Source: Paracoccaceae bacterium (lineage in GTDB: Bacteria > Pseudomonadota > Alphaproteobacteria > Rhodobacterales > Rhodobacteraceae). Taken from it: a stretch of 64,000 nucleotides of DNA. The stretch spans positions 1 to 64,000 of the forward strand of contig JAKVCO010000018.1 of assembly GCA_022448245.1 (NCBI GenBank), in the 5' to 3' direction. The notes under the pieces were generated by a model. The model was not told the DNA's origin. It did not search any database and saw only the letters and a program-made list of their open reading frames with translations. Positions 1 to 9,590 of this stretch are shown piece after piece. Every line of letters starts with the position of its first letter. Position 1 is the stretch's first letter. A program made the translations under genes and the position numbers.

Positions 1-363
1 GACTTCTGTGTCGAAGCCCTGAACGAGGCTATTGCCAAACATGGCCCGCCGGAGATCATGAATACAGATCAGGGCAGCCAGTTCACCGGATCGGCCTGGA
101 TCACAACGCTGACCGAAGCTGGCGTACGCATCTCGATGGACGGTCGAGGCCGATACCTCGATAACATCTTCATCGAAAGGTTGTGGCGATCCCTGAAGCA
201 GGAGGCGATCTACCTCGAAGAGATCACCGATGGCTTCCAGGCCAGACGTGTCATCAAGAAATGGATGGCATTCTACAATACAGAGCGGCCCCATTCTGCG
301 CTTGATCGGCAAACGCCCGAAGATGCATATTGGGCAGGCTTGGAAGAGCACAAAGCAGCATGA
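1..363 (+). mobile_element. IS3-family transposase (OrfB, rve integrase core), 3' part only; 5' end outside the window
   Basis: Frame 1 is open from base 1: ...NTDQGSQFTG...YLDNIFIERLWRSLKQE...FYNTERPHSALDRQTPEDAYW, the typical C-terminal IS3 OrfB integrase core. Confidence 0.92.
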
Positions 364-424
364 AACCTAAACCCGATACACCTTAGAAAAGCTGCAAAAC
401 TGTCCAAAAAGGTGGGACCACTTC

Positions 425-703
425 ATGCAGTTCAGCGAAACGGGCGCGCTGAACGAGCGCGATCAGATAACTTGGTTGCAACATGCAACAACGCAGCAGC
501 CAAAAAGCGCTTCGCCCGACTGCCTTGCGATTGAAAGAAAGCAAGATGGTCGAATGATTGGTTATGTCAGCTTGACCCGGGATCTTTCGAGAGTTCAATC
601 GGGTGAAGTCGAAATCGGTTTTCGATTGGTGAAGAGCGTAAGGGGTCCAGGATACGCAACTGAAGCCGCGTACAGACTGATCTGCGCAACACAGCTGTTA
701 TGA
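425..703 (+). pseudogene. GNAT-family N-acetyltransferase fragment
   Basis: Translation contains IGYVSLTRDL...VEIGFRLVKSVRGPGYATEAAYRLI, resembling a RimJ/RimL-type GNAT core. It starts directly after the IS3 end and is cut short before the C-terminus. Confidence 0.6.
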
Positions 704-1014
704 CGTGTGCAAGTCTCAGATTGAAGAAAAGGCGTTTCTCAATCTTTCAGAGCTGATGCCAAACGAAATCAGCTCTCCCAAGTAGATGTATGCTCAGCAT
801 TTGTGCGAGAACTTGATGAACGGATTGCCGAGTTGAAGATACCTCAGAGGGTGAGCAAGGCCTAATATCGCCGTATAACAAATAACGGAATCTCAACGGT
901 CTTGTAAGAGGAACTTTGCTTGAGCGGGGCAGGGCGGTTGCATAGCCTTCGGACACGACCAAACCTGCCTCCTTCAAGTACTTCAAGACCAGTCCTGAGA
1001 TAATCCGCCTCGCG

Positions 1015-1662
1015 GTGATGCTGTATATTCGGTTTCCGCTCTCACTGCGGAATGTGGAAGACCTGCTGTACGAGCGAGGCATCGATGTGAGTCACGAAAC
1101 TATGCGATATTGGTGGAACAGGTTTGGCCCTATGTTTGCCTCTGAGATCCAAAGAAGGCGGGTGCAACAGCTTCGTGCATTCTCGAAATGGAAGTGGCAC
1201 GTAGACGAGGTTTTTGTGAAGGTGAATGGCAAGCGGCATTATTTGTGGCGGGCTGTGGATCATCAAGGTGAAGTGCTGTGAGCAGTTGTCACCAAACGTC
1301 GAAACTAAGCTGCAGCGCTGAAATTCCTCAAGAAATTGATGAAGCGGCACGGTTGTGCTCAGGAGATCGGGACGGATCGTTACGCATCCTACAAGGCAGC
1401 GCTCAGAGAATTGGCTGCGATCGAAAAACAAAAGAAGGACAGGTGGCTGAACAACCGGGTTGAGAATTCACCCCTACTGTTTCGACGAAGAGAAGGTGCG
1501 ATGCAACGCTTCAGGCGAATGCGAAGTCTTCAGAAATTCGCCTCCGTCCATTCCTCCATCTACAACCATTTCAACCGAGAAAGATCGCTCGCCAGCAGAG
1601 ACACCCTCAAGCTGACACGCACCGCCGCTCTTGCCGAGTGGCGCGAACTTGGCGCGGGATGA
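1015..1662 (+). pseudogene. IS6-family (IS26-like) transposase with two in-frame stop codons
   Basis: ORFs 1015-1281 and 1336-1662 share one frame. Read-through gives ...YLWRAVDHQGEVL*AVVTKRRN*AAALKFLKKLMKRHG..., with TGA at 1279 and TAA at 1306 inside an otherwise continuous IS6 DDE transposase. Confidence 0.85.
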
Positions 1663-2144
1663 ACGACAGCGTCACTGGCCTAACAGAGACGAGTGCGAAT
1701 TTGTCTGACAGCGCCCTACTGGACGTCTTCAGACTAGGAAAGTCACCGACGCCCTGTCTAGCCATCTATGGGGAAGTCGATCGAGGATTTCGGGGGATCT
1801 TGTCGCGCAGATGGAAACGGATGCTGAAAAGTGGGGCCATGGCGGATTCAAATCCCGAGCATTTGTCGCGGACTACTGATCGTCTGATTTGTTCGGTATA
1901 AGGGTCTATTGCGACGCTACAAACATTCGTTCTCTCTGTTTTCGGAGTAGCGGCTAAGGGACAGCCGTACTGCCCTGGGTGAGACTGGTTCGAATTGGTC
2001 TGACAGCACCGCCACCCACACATCCTATGGGGTTTTCTGAACTGCGATGAGCAGGTTCACGGACCTTTGACGAGCAAAACCTGAAGCTTTTCGAGCGTGC
2101 TGCCTCTCAGGCGCAGGATGCACCGAACGAACCATCGCGTCGGC

Positions 2145-4109
2145 CTAGGCAACTTCTCCAATGCGAGCAGAGTCGAGCAGACGGGCTGCGTCGTCTCGGG
2201 TCAAAGGCTTCGCTAAAAGTTCGTTCATCCCGGCGTGAAGCGCTTTCTCCCGCTCGGCGAACGAGGCATTCGCGGTAAGCCCGAAGATTGGCGTGCGGGA
2301 TCTATTGGAATCTCTTTCTGCTCGGCGAATTTCCAGAGTTGCCGTCAGACCGTCCATCACGGGCATGCGCCAATCCATGATGACGAGGTCGAACCTTTCC
2401 TTTTGCAGTCTCGACACAGCCTCTTGGCCGTTGGCGGCACAGGTGACGTCGGAATACTGGCGGAGGATTGAAGACGCGAGCTCAAGGTTGAAAACGTCGT
2501 CATCCACCACGAGGACTTTCGGTCTGCCAGAGTAAGAACGCTGAGCGTCTTTGGCATCGTTGTCTTTGCCGACAACGCTCAGTACCTCGCAAGGGATGAC
2601 AACCTTAAAGACCGTGAAACGACTTAGCTCACTTTCCACAGTTATTGTGCCTCCCAACAGCTTCGTGAACTTAGCAACAAGAGATAGGCCGAGTCCTAAT
2701 CCGTTGATTGCAAAATGGTTCTTGGCCCGTTCAAACTTGCGGAAGATCTCTGAGATTTGGTCTTTCGGGATCCCGATGCCAGTGTCACGGACCTCGATCA
2801 CCAGGTCTGAAAGCCCGTCAACTGTCGGTTGGTTTGCGATCTTGAGTGTGACGGCTCCGGTATTCGTATACTTGATGGCGTTGTCGACGAGATTGGCCGC
2901 AATGCGTTGAATGCGGCGTTCATCCTGAACGATTGTGCCCACAGAGAGCTCGTTGACGAGCTTCAGTTTTAAGCCCTTCGTTTCGGCCGTGAAAAGGAAC
3001 GAGATGATGAGTTCTTCAAACGTGCGGGCTGGCTGGAAGGCACCCAAGACCGCTTGCTCCGCAGCGCCATCGCGGTCTGAGAGATCGAGTACATCTTGAA
3101 TCAAGCCGCCGAGCCGGCGCGAGGCTGCCTTTGCCATAAGGATTTCGCGAGGGCGGTGCTGGCCAGCAGGCAACTGGTCCTCCAGTAGGGTCAAAAGGCC
3201 TGCGATCTGGCTCGCGGGCGTCCGCAGATCATGGGTGAGGTTGGCGATTGCCTCCTCGTAGACTTCCGCCCTCAGTTGGTTTTCAGCGGCTTTGTTCTTC
3301 GCGTCCGCCAGCTCGCGGCTCTCGTTTATGAAGTGAAGGACACGCTCCCCGATTTCTGAAAACTCGTCCTGCGTACGGAAGAAGCGCGCTGAAAAATCTG
3401 CCTGTGTTTGCCTGAGGACACCGCCCAACTCTGCAAGCCCGCGGCGAACGCGCAAAACGGTACTGGAAGCAATGATCGCCGCACTGGCGAATGCGGCAAG
3501 CAGGATTCCGAATATCAACTGCCGGTCGGCCGCAGTACGTGTCTTCAACTGCAGCAGTCCTTCATGGGTGGAGACGAGAGCATCACTTCTGTTGACGATC
3601 GCATATGTCCTAAGCTCTTCGAGATCGTTCACGAACACCAAGCGGTTAAGGGCGATCTGGCTGCGAAGCTGTCGAGCTTTCTCTACCGACGACTGCGAGA
3701 AGGCGGCGCTTTTGAGGGCAAGCGTTGTGTTTAGAGAGTGCTTCAAGCCTTCGACCAGGCGGTTCAGTTTCAGACTAGAGAAGGCATTCATTTGGCTCCC
3801 TTGCACGGAAGTCATAGCCTCTAGCACCACGATATCTGCAAGAATGCTTGTGTAAGCTTGTTGCAGATCATCCTCGGTTTGGGCCGCTCCGAACTTTCCC
3901 GAGTGGGAGATGATGGAATAGGACAGATCCTCTAACGCATATGCCGATTCCAACCGTGGAAGCATGCTTTGCTGGAAGTTGGCCACATGCCGATCAAAGC
4001 GGTTGAGGTTGAGACTATAGAGCGCCACAAGAAGCAAAATTGCAGCGATCAGGGCGCCCACGAGGACCAAGATGCGGCTACGCAGAGTGACGAGGTGCTT
4101 CGAAAACAT
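2145..4109 (-). CDS. Hybrid sensor histidine kinase (N-terminal TM/sensor, HisKA, HATPase, receiver)
   Basis: H box NLTHDLRTPASQ, N box NLVDNAIKYTN, G boxes DTGIGIP and GLGLSL, C-terminal receiver VLVVDDDVFN...VIMDWRMPVMDG...KPLT. Confidence 0.93.
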   Translation of the reverse strand: MFSKHLVTLRSRILVLVGALIAAILLLVALYSLNLNRFDRHVANFQQSMLPRLESAYALEDLSYSIISHSGKFGAAQTEDDLQQAYTSILADIVVLEAMTSVQGSQMNAFSSLKLNRLVEGLKHSLNTTLALKSAAFSQSSVEKARQLRSQIALNRLVFVNDLEELRTYAIVNRSDALVSTHEGLLQLKTRTAADRQLIFGILLAAFASAAIIASSTVLRVRRGLAELGGVLRQTQADFSARFFRTQDEFSEIGERVLHFINESRELADAKNKAAENQLRAEVYEEAIANLTHDLRTPASQIAGLLTLLEDQLPAGQHRPREILMAKAASRRLGGLIQDVLDLSDRDGAAEQAVLGAFQPARTFEELIISFLFTAETKGLKLKLVNELSVGTIVQDERRIQRIAANLVDNAIKYTNTGAVTLKIANQPTVDGLSDLVIEVRDTGIGIPKDQISEIFRKFERAKNHFAINGLGLGLSLVAKFTKLLGGTITVESELSRFTVFKVVIPCEVLSVVGKDNDAKDAQRSYSGRPKVLVVDDDVFNLELASSILRQYSDVTCAANGQEAVSRLQKERFDLVIMDWRMPVMDGLTATLEIRRAERDSNRSRTPIFGLTANASFAEREKALHAGMNELLAKPLTRDDAARLLDSARIGEVA

Positions 4110-4121
4110 TGCGAAACCGGG

Positions 4122-5228
4122 CTAGTCGGTGCTGAGCCAGGTTTGGCGATATCGGTCTCGATAACCGTTGTCAGGATCGAAGAGGTTCTTTTGCCCGCCC
4201 TCTTCGTCGACATTCGCTTTGATTACGAGCTTGGTCGGCGCAACAAACCCGCTGGGCTCTTCGTCTGATATGGCGCGGTTTAGCTCATCTATCAGTTGCC
4301 AGCCTTGAAAGTTGAGAGGCTCTGGCACGGTGGCGGCCTGATAGTTTGCAAGCCTGATGCGGCGATAGGCCGTCAGACTGCCGTCGCCAGCAGAGATGTT
4401 CATAATCTGGCCTGAGGGCGCGATGCCGCCCAAGCTAAATGCAACCACCGCGTCATCAAAGTAGAGGTCATTGATGCCAAGCGACACTGTCCAAGCATCT
4501 CCGTGCTTCTGCAGAAGCTCTTCCACGACTGCGGGCATGCGGGTCGCCGTTTCGTCGAGCCTAACGTTTACCACCTCAAGAAGCGTGCACGTATCGCAGG
4601 CGTCCACGAGGTCTCGCATCGCATTTGATTTCTCAAGCGCGATGCCGAAGCGGTCATCGGTGAAGATCACGGCGCCAAACGACTGCCCTGCCTGCGCGAT
4701 GGCGTGCATCGTCGCCACGCAGGCAACTCCGCGTGGGTCGGTGCTGACGTTGAAGAACACGCTGGCGTCTAGGATTGGGCCGGGCTGCGGTCCCGCGTGC
4801 CACCCGACGATCTCGGTCCCGGCGGTTGCCAATCGCCTTAATCGATCGGCGTAGGATGCAGCGTCGAACCCACCAACGACCAGACCATCCGGCGGCGCTG
4901 CGAGCGCTTCATCGAGCGCCGCGGCGATCATCTCCGCGGAGCCTCTTGCGTCGGTAACAGTGAGTCCCCAGCCAATGGCCTCGCTTGCCTCAACCACACC
5001 TTCGACCACACCCAAAATGCCTGAATTTCGCAAGCTCGCCGCGACAAAAACAACGGACTTCTCCGGAGCTGCAGCCGGACCATCCGCAGGCAATTCCCAG
5101 TTTTCAGATGTCCCAAGACTGCTGATGTATTCGTCGTCGAGGGAGTGGGCAAAAGCAGTCCCGGGAATGAAGATCGCACTCAGGATTGCTGCACCTAGAA
5201 AGCCATATGCTGTTGATGAGTGTGTCAT
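4122..5228 (-). CDS. Periplasmic sugar/autoinducer-type substrate-binding protein (TorT/LuxP-like), paired with the adjacent kinase
   Basis: N-terminal signal peptide (FLGAAILSAIFIPGTAFA) and a type-1 periplasmic binding fold pattern (VVFVAASLRNSG...GLVVGGFD...GINDLYFDDAVV). Ends 12 bp before the kinase start; no transporter genes adjoin. Confidence 0.8.
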   Translation of the reverse strand: MTHSSTAYGFLGAAILSAIFIPGTAFAHSLDDEYISSLGTSENWELPADGPAAAPEKSVVFVAASLRNSGILGVVEGVVEASEAIGWGLTVTDARGSAEMIAAALDEALAAPPDGLVVGGFDAASYADRLRRLATAGTEIVGWHAGPQPGPILDASVFFNVSTDPRGVACVATMHAIAQAGQSFGAVIFTDDRFGIALEKSNAMRDLVDACDTCTLLEVVNVRLDETATRMPAVVEELLQKHGDAWTVSLGINDLYFDDAVVAFSLGGIAPSGQIMNISAGDGSLTAYRRIRLANYQAATVPEPLNFQGWQLIDELNRAISDEEPSGFVAPTKLVIKANVDEEGGQKNLFDPDNGYRDRYRQTWLSTD

Positions 5229-5451
5229 TCGGCCAGTTACAGAGCGCGCGCTGAACCGAACAATATACAGAGAAGTATAGTCTGCACGGCAAGCGGATAC
5301 CCTATGCTAGTGCGCTGGCCCGAATGATGCGGTGAAAAGCTACAGGATGGGACGGAGAATCCGACGGCTTTCTATACTTATCAATGTCTTAATCGGCCAC
5401 TTCATATCCGGTATTTTGATTAAAGGGGGGCGGTTTAGAAGAGGCTCGGCT

Positions 5452-6000
5452 ATGTCGGCAGCAGTCCAGGAAGCGCACCGGGGAATACATCGAGAGGCGC
5501 TTGATGAAGCGATCCGCGCATTCGGCATTGAAGGCAGCAGGGAGCTCCTGAGGGTCACCAGTGCCGATATTCGTGCCCTGACTTTCCAGGAGCTAGAGCT
5601 TGAACACCAGGAACGAGCCTTCAGGTTGCATAAGGCTTGCGGCCGACTTTCGTTGCTTGGCGTTGAAGCCCCGCGACAGCTGTCTCGAGAAATCCGTGTG
5701 AGCCTCGAAGCAGGTCGCAAGATCAACATCCCTTACCCCTCGCGCATGAGGCTTCTTGAGCAGGTTCAAGCCGCAGAGGCCGAAGTAGGCCGTATCCTCG
5801 ATGGATACGAAGACGCCGACGTCATTGAGCGCGAGCGTAAGTCCAATGTTATGGCCACGCTCTTCACCCTTACGCTGTGTGGGTACGGCGGTGCAGCCGC
5901 TGTCTTCTTCCTGACAGGGACGCTCTGGGGGGCATTGGGCGGTGCATTCGCAGGAACCGCGTTTTGGATGCTCGCAGTATTTGTCTTACTGACCGATTGA
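5452..6000 (+). CDS. Hypothetical protein with C-terminal transmembrane segments
   Basis: Open frame 5332-6000; internal ATG at 5452 (MSAAVQEAHRG). C-terminus MATLFTLTLCGYGGAAAVFFLTGTLWGALGGAFAGTAFWMLAVFVLL is hydrophobic. Confidence 0.6.
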   Translation: MSAAVQEAHRGIHREALDEAIRAFGIEGSRELLRVTSADIRALTFQELELEHQERAFRLHKACGRLSLLGVEAPRQLSREIRVSLEAGRKINIPYPSRMRLLEQVQAAEAEVGRILDGYEDADVIERERKSNVMATLFTLTLCGYGGAAAVFFLTGTLWGALGGAFAGTAFWMLAVFVLLTD

Positions 6001-6041
6001 ACCGAGAAATGACCTAGGGTGCGACTAAGTCTCGATCGGTT

Positions 6042-6650
6042 TCAGACGAGACCGTTCACGTAGTTTGCCGCGCCCAGACGGTTGGGCACCCCAATGTACC
6101 GATAGATCTTTCGGAGCCGGTTCTCGATCCGGACACGCTTCACGCCAAGCGCCTGAGCGATCTCGGAGTTTCGTGCGCCGCGCGCCAGCATTTCGAGGAT
6201 CACCCAATCTTCGTCCCCTAGCTGGCTAGGAACGCCGGTGGGGCGTTGGAGCGAGGATCCGAAGGCCACATCATGGGGCAGGTCGTCAGGGTTCTTCACC
6301 ACAGTCGCTACGATCTCGACCACCTGCTTGGCCGACATGCTTTTACGGACGAGGCCCGCGACACCGGCGCGCCGCGCCGCATAGACATCGATGTAAGTTG
6401 CAGCGCCTGAGAACAGCATTGTTGGGTTTGGGCTATTTGCGTCGACCAATGGTTTGAGATCGAATGCGCCGCTTACGCCCGGCATCCTCAGATCGGCCAG
6501 CACACAAGAAAAGCCACCGTGCTCTTTGACCTTCTTTAGCCCGTCATCGATCGATTCAGCGGCGACGAGCTCCATCTTCGTGGACGAGTTGATGTAGTGC
6601 ATCATCGCATCCCGGATGAGTTGGTGGTCATCGACCAACAGAACTTTCAT
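6042..6650 (-). CDS. Response regulator, receiver plus LuxR-type HTH
   Basis: MKVLLVDDHQLIRDAM...VLADLRMPG receiver; C-terminal LARGARNSEIAQALGVKRVRIENRLRKIYRYIGVPNR LuxR-type HTH. Confidence 0.92.
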   Translation of the reverse strand: MKVLLVDDHQLIRDAMMHYINSSTKMELVAAESIDDGLKKVKEHGGFSCVLADLRMPGVSGAFDLKPLVDANSPNPTMLFSGAATYIDVYAARRAGVAGLVRKSMSAKQVVEIVATVVKNPDDLPHDVAFGSSLQRPTGVPSQLGDEDWVILEMLARGARNSEIAQALGVKRVRIENRLRKIYRYIGVPNRLGAANYVNGLV

Positions 6651-6829
6651 GCTTCATCCTCCTGTACAGGAACCGATTCACATGTGGGACCTGTCCATAT
6701 CAACGCCTAAGGACCCCAGCTATACGAATGAGCCGGACCACAAGAATTCCTGTACTTTTTGATACTTGATGACTTCGAACCTGCCGCTTTACTTTTGTCC
6801 CTGCACAGCGTTGAGATGAGGAAGCAAGC

Positions 6830-7162
6830 GTGATCAACGCAGAACAGTTCAATTCCGCTGCTGATATTTTGGGAGCTGAGCGTGCCGAGCAGTACCTGCG
6901 CGGGGCGCTGCAAGGCATTCCCCCGCTGCTGGAGGCTGTACGGCTGAAGCTAAGACTAGACTCAGAAGATCTTGAGGGTTTGCACCACCATCTCAATACC
7001 TTGGCGGCGCTCGGCGCTCATGTCTTGGCTGACCAAGTGGCTTCCATCGAGACCCTGCTCAGGGAGAAAAGGCCCGTCGACGAAGGCGCTCTGACCTCAG
7101 CTGTGGCAATCCATGCATCGACTAGCACGGCGTTCGTTGAGCTGACCGGCCAAACCTTGTAG
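6830..7162 (+). CDS. HPt-domain-like phosphotransfer protein
   Basis: 110 aa, mostly helical, with LEGLHHHLNTLAALGAHVLADQVASIETLL matching the His-containing helix of HPt domains; lies between phosphorelay genes. GTG start at 6830. Confidence 0.6.
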   Translation: MINAEQFNSAADILGAERAEQYLRGALQGIPPLLEAVRLKLRLDSEDLEGLHHHLNTLAALGAHVLADQVASIETLLREKRPVDEGALTSAVAIHASTSTAFVELTGQTL

Positions 7163-7293
7163 GGCCTCCATCCCCGTAAGAGGCACCTGCTCCGGACACG
7201 TCACCTCACAGAAAAGGGTATCTGAAACCCGCCCGCGCTACCCGCATCAGTGCCTGTTCCAAATAACCTGCCGATGTAAATCATTAGAAGGGA

Positions 7294-8736
7294 TTGTGTT
7301 CCTTTGGGGGGAGGTGCGCGGTGTTTAACGCATATCTACGGATTGACAGTAAGGCGAAGGGTCTGAGGCTGGCTTTGGTAGTGACGATTGCGTCGGTTCT
7401 GGTGTCGGTCGTAATCGTTGGCTTTATTTTTCGGCTCAGTGTTCAACCGGCCGTCGTTGTTTCGTCCATAGTCGCGCCGATGATGGCGATCGGCTGGGGC
7501 CTTTGCCAGCTGAGGACAAACGACCTGATTGCGCAAGAAGCGCTTAGAGCGAGGGAGCTTGAGGTTCGGTCAGAAGCCTATGAGATCGCTATCGAGAACC
7601 TTACCCACGACCTCAGAACACCTATTGCCCAGGTTGCCGCCGTGTTGGATCAGGCATCTGAGGGGGCAAAAAATGGGCGCGACATCGCAAGGCAACTCAA
7701 GATCGCAGAGACGGCGACGCTCCGGCTCTCAAGCACAGTCAACGATGTCTTAGACCTGACACGCAACGAGATGGATCAGTCCGATCCTGTTCTAACCGTT
7801 TTCGAGCCACGCCGTTGGATCAACGACCTTGTTGAGCCCTATGAGTTTATGGCCAAGGCCAAAGGGTTGAAACTGGTTGTTGTTGATCGGCTCACTGTGG
7901 GTAAGATCGCCCAAGATCAACATCGTTTGGATCGCGTCATTGCCAACCTGATCGACAATGCAGTGAAGTACACAAACCGTGGCTCGGTAACGGTTGAGAT
8001 CTCGAACACGGAACCACGCGATGGGGCCTTTCAGCTGCTGCTGAGTGTCATAGACACAGGCATAGGTATTCCGCCTGACGAGATGGACGGAATTTTCGCA
8101 AAGTTCGGGCGCGCGGGAAATCACTTCGCTATTGATGGGATCGGATTGGGGCTTTCACTTGTCAGCAAATTTGCTTCGCAGCTTGGAGCAAGTTGCAAAG
8201 TGGAGAGTGAGCTGGATGTTGGCTCGCGCTTCAGTGTCGAATTCCCATGCACGGTCGTGGAGAGCTCAGTCAGCTACGCCGTTGCTGCTGATGTGCGTTA
8301 CTTCTCGTCCCCGCGCATCCTGTTGGTGGAAGATGATCCAATTTATCGGGAGCTTGCTACCGCAGTTTTGGACCCAGTCGCACAGGTCTCTGTCGCCTGC
8401 GACGGCGAGGAAGCCATTGAGGTTTTCAGGGACAAGACCTTTGACATGGTTCTAATGGATATCCGCATGCCCAATGTCGATGGCATCTTTGCAACCCGCA
8501 AGATCCGCGAGTTCGAGAAACAGCGCAATGCACGGAGAACGCCGATCTGGGGCGTTTCGGCAAACGCGGATATCGACACTTGTAGGACGGCCAAGTTGGC
8601 TGGGATGGACGACTTGTTTTCCAAACCACTGACCGTGAGCCTTGTACGCGATCTTGTAACTGCGGCGCGTCCGGTCGAACCGATAAGGCGCAGACATGCG
8701 GTTTATAAAGCCAGCTATCATTCCGAACTTTCTTAG
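7294..8736 (+). CDS. Hybrid sensor histidine kinase (TM, HisKA, HATPase, receiver), paralogue of 2145-4109
   Basis: NLTHDLRTPIAQ, NLIDNAVKYTN, DTGIGIP, GIGLGLSL, receiver ILLVEDDPIY...VLMDIRMPNVDG...KPLT. Confidence 0.93.
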   Translation: MCSFGGRCAVFNAYLRIDSKAKGLRLALVVTIASVLVSVVIVGFIFRLSVQPAVVVSSIVAPMMAIGWGLCQLRTNDLIAQEALRARELEVRSEAYEIAIENLTHDLRTPIAQVAAVLDQASEGAKNGRDIARQLKIAETATLRLSSTVNDVLDLTRNEMDQSDPVLTVFEPRRWINDLVEPYEFMAKAKGLKLVVVDRLTVGKIAQDQHRLDRVIANLIDNAVKYTNRGSVTVEISNTEPRDGAFQLLLSVIDTGIGIPPDEMDGIFAKFGRAGNHFAIDGIGLGLSLVSKFASQLGASCKVESELDVGSRFSVEFPCTVVESSVSYAVAADVRYFSSPRILLVEDDPIYRELATAVLDPVAQVSVACDGEEAIEVFRDKTFDMVLMDIRMPNVDGIFATRKIREFEKQRNARRTPIWGVSANADIDTCRTAKLAGMDDLFSKPLTVSLVRDLVTAARPVEPIRRRHAVYKASYHSELS

Positions 8737-8980
8737 AGGTTCTCTTAGCCTGTGACGCTGTAATTCCGCCCTCGGGTCAAAGAAACACGGTAAGTGTGGT
8801 TCATTAGAGTGTTGGCGTGGTGGAGCGCGTCTCCATGACGCTGCATAGCAAATGCGGCCGAACTCGATCGCTTTTTTCGTCGACCTCTCCTTCTCATCTG
8901 CTTTCACACACTTCGTTTGAGCTTTGGTTTTCTGCCGTGTTCGCCCGTAGGCGCCGGGGGCTTTCTGTCCTGGAGAATCC

Positions 8981-8995
8981 TGACTGAAATTATCA
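8981..8995. promoter_or_regulatory. Candidate iron-responsive site (TGA-N9-TCA, RirA / Iron-Rhodo-box-like)
   Basis: ccTGActgaaattaTCAgg at 8979-8997: 5-bp inverted arms CCTGA/TCAGG, about 100 bp upstream of the imelysin operon. Confidence 0.5.
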
Positions 8996-9083
8996 GGTTG
9001 ACAAAGATGACTGATTTACTAAGAAATTTGCGCGCGGTTGGGACGCCTCCGGTAATCAAGAATTCGCGTGAAGGAGCCTTCTT

Positions 9084-9572
9084 ATGCACCACTATTCTTT
9101 GCCGCGCGGAGGCGCCCCGGTTGGTTTGCTATCCGAACTAGACTGCGTTGAAGCGGGAGCTGTCATCTACCTGCGCCTTTGGAGCGAAGGGCCAGATGAA
9201 CAAGCGATGGTGTGTCAGGAGTTTGACGCGTTGCTTGGCTATGAGAAGGGCCGCAACGCCACTGAAAGTTTCGGAAAGCTCTGTGAGATCTGTGCGCGGC
9301 ACTGCCGTCGCCCTCTGTTGCGCCATGGCTTGAACTGCAAGTGCTTGGGCGCCGATGAAGCGTGTTTTGCCAACTTCGTCGGCTACGCAACCGACGGTGA
9401 GAGAGAAGATGCGTTCCTCCTAGCAGCGACGATGGTGCGACCCAACATGGCCAGCGCGCTCGTCACGCTCGCGCAGGATTTTGGCCTTGCTTTGAAGAGC
9501 ATGGCCCGATCGCACGGCCGCCCCATAGAGGCGTTGGATGCCGATCAACCCCAAACAAGAACACTGCATTAA
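9084..9572 (+). CDS. Hypothetical Cys-rich protein, first gene of the imelysin operon
   Basis: 162 aa ORF ending 18 bp before the imelysin gene; contains CEICARHCRRPLLRHGLNCKCLGADEAC. Confidence 0.65.
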   Translation: MHHYSLPRGGAPVGLLSELDCVEAGAVIYLRLWSEGPDEQAMVCQEFDALLGYEKGRNATESFGKLCEICARHCRRPLLRHGLNCKCLGADEACFANFVGYATDGEREDAFLLAATMVRPNMASALVTLAQDFGLALKSMARSHGRPIEALDADQPQTRTLH

Positions 9573-9590
9573 TCTAACGAAGGACAGCTA

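Noticed and set aside
4122-5228. Binding protein as part of an ABC transporter
   Set aside because: No permease or ATPase genes nearby; gene is directly coupled to a histidine kinase.
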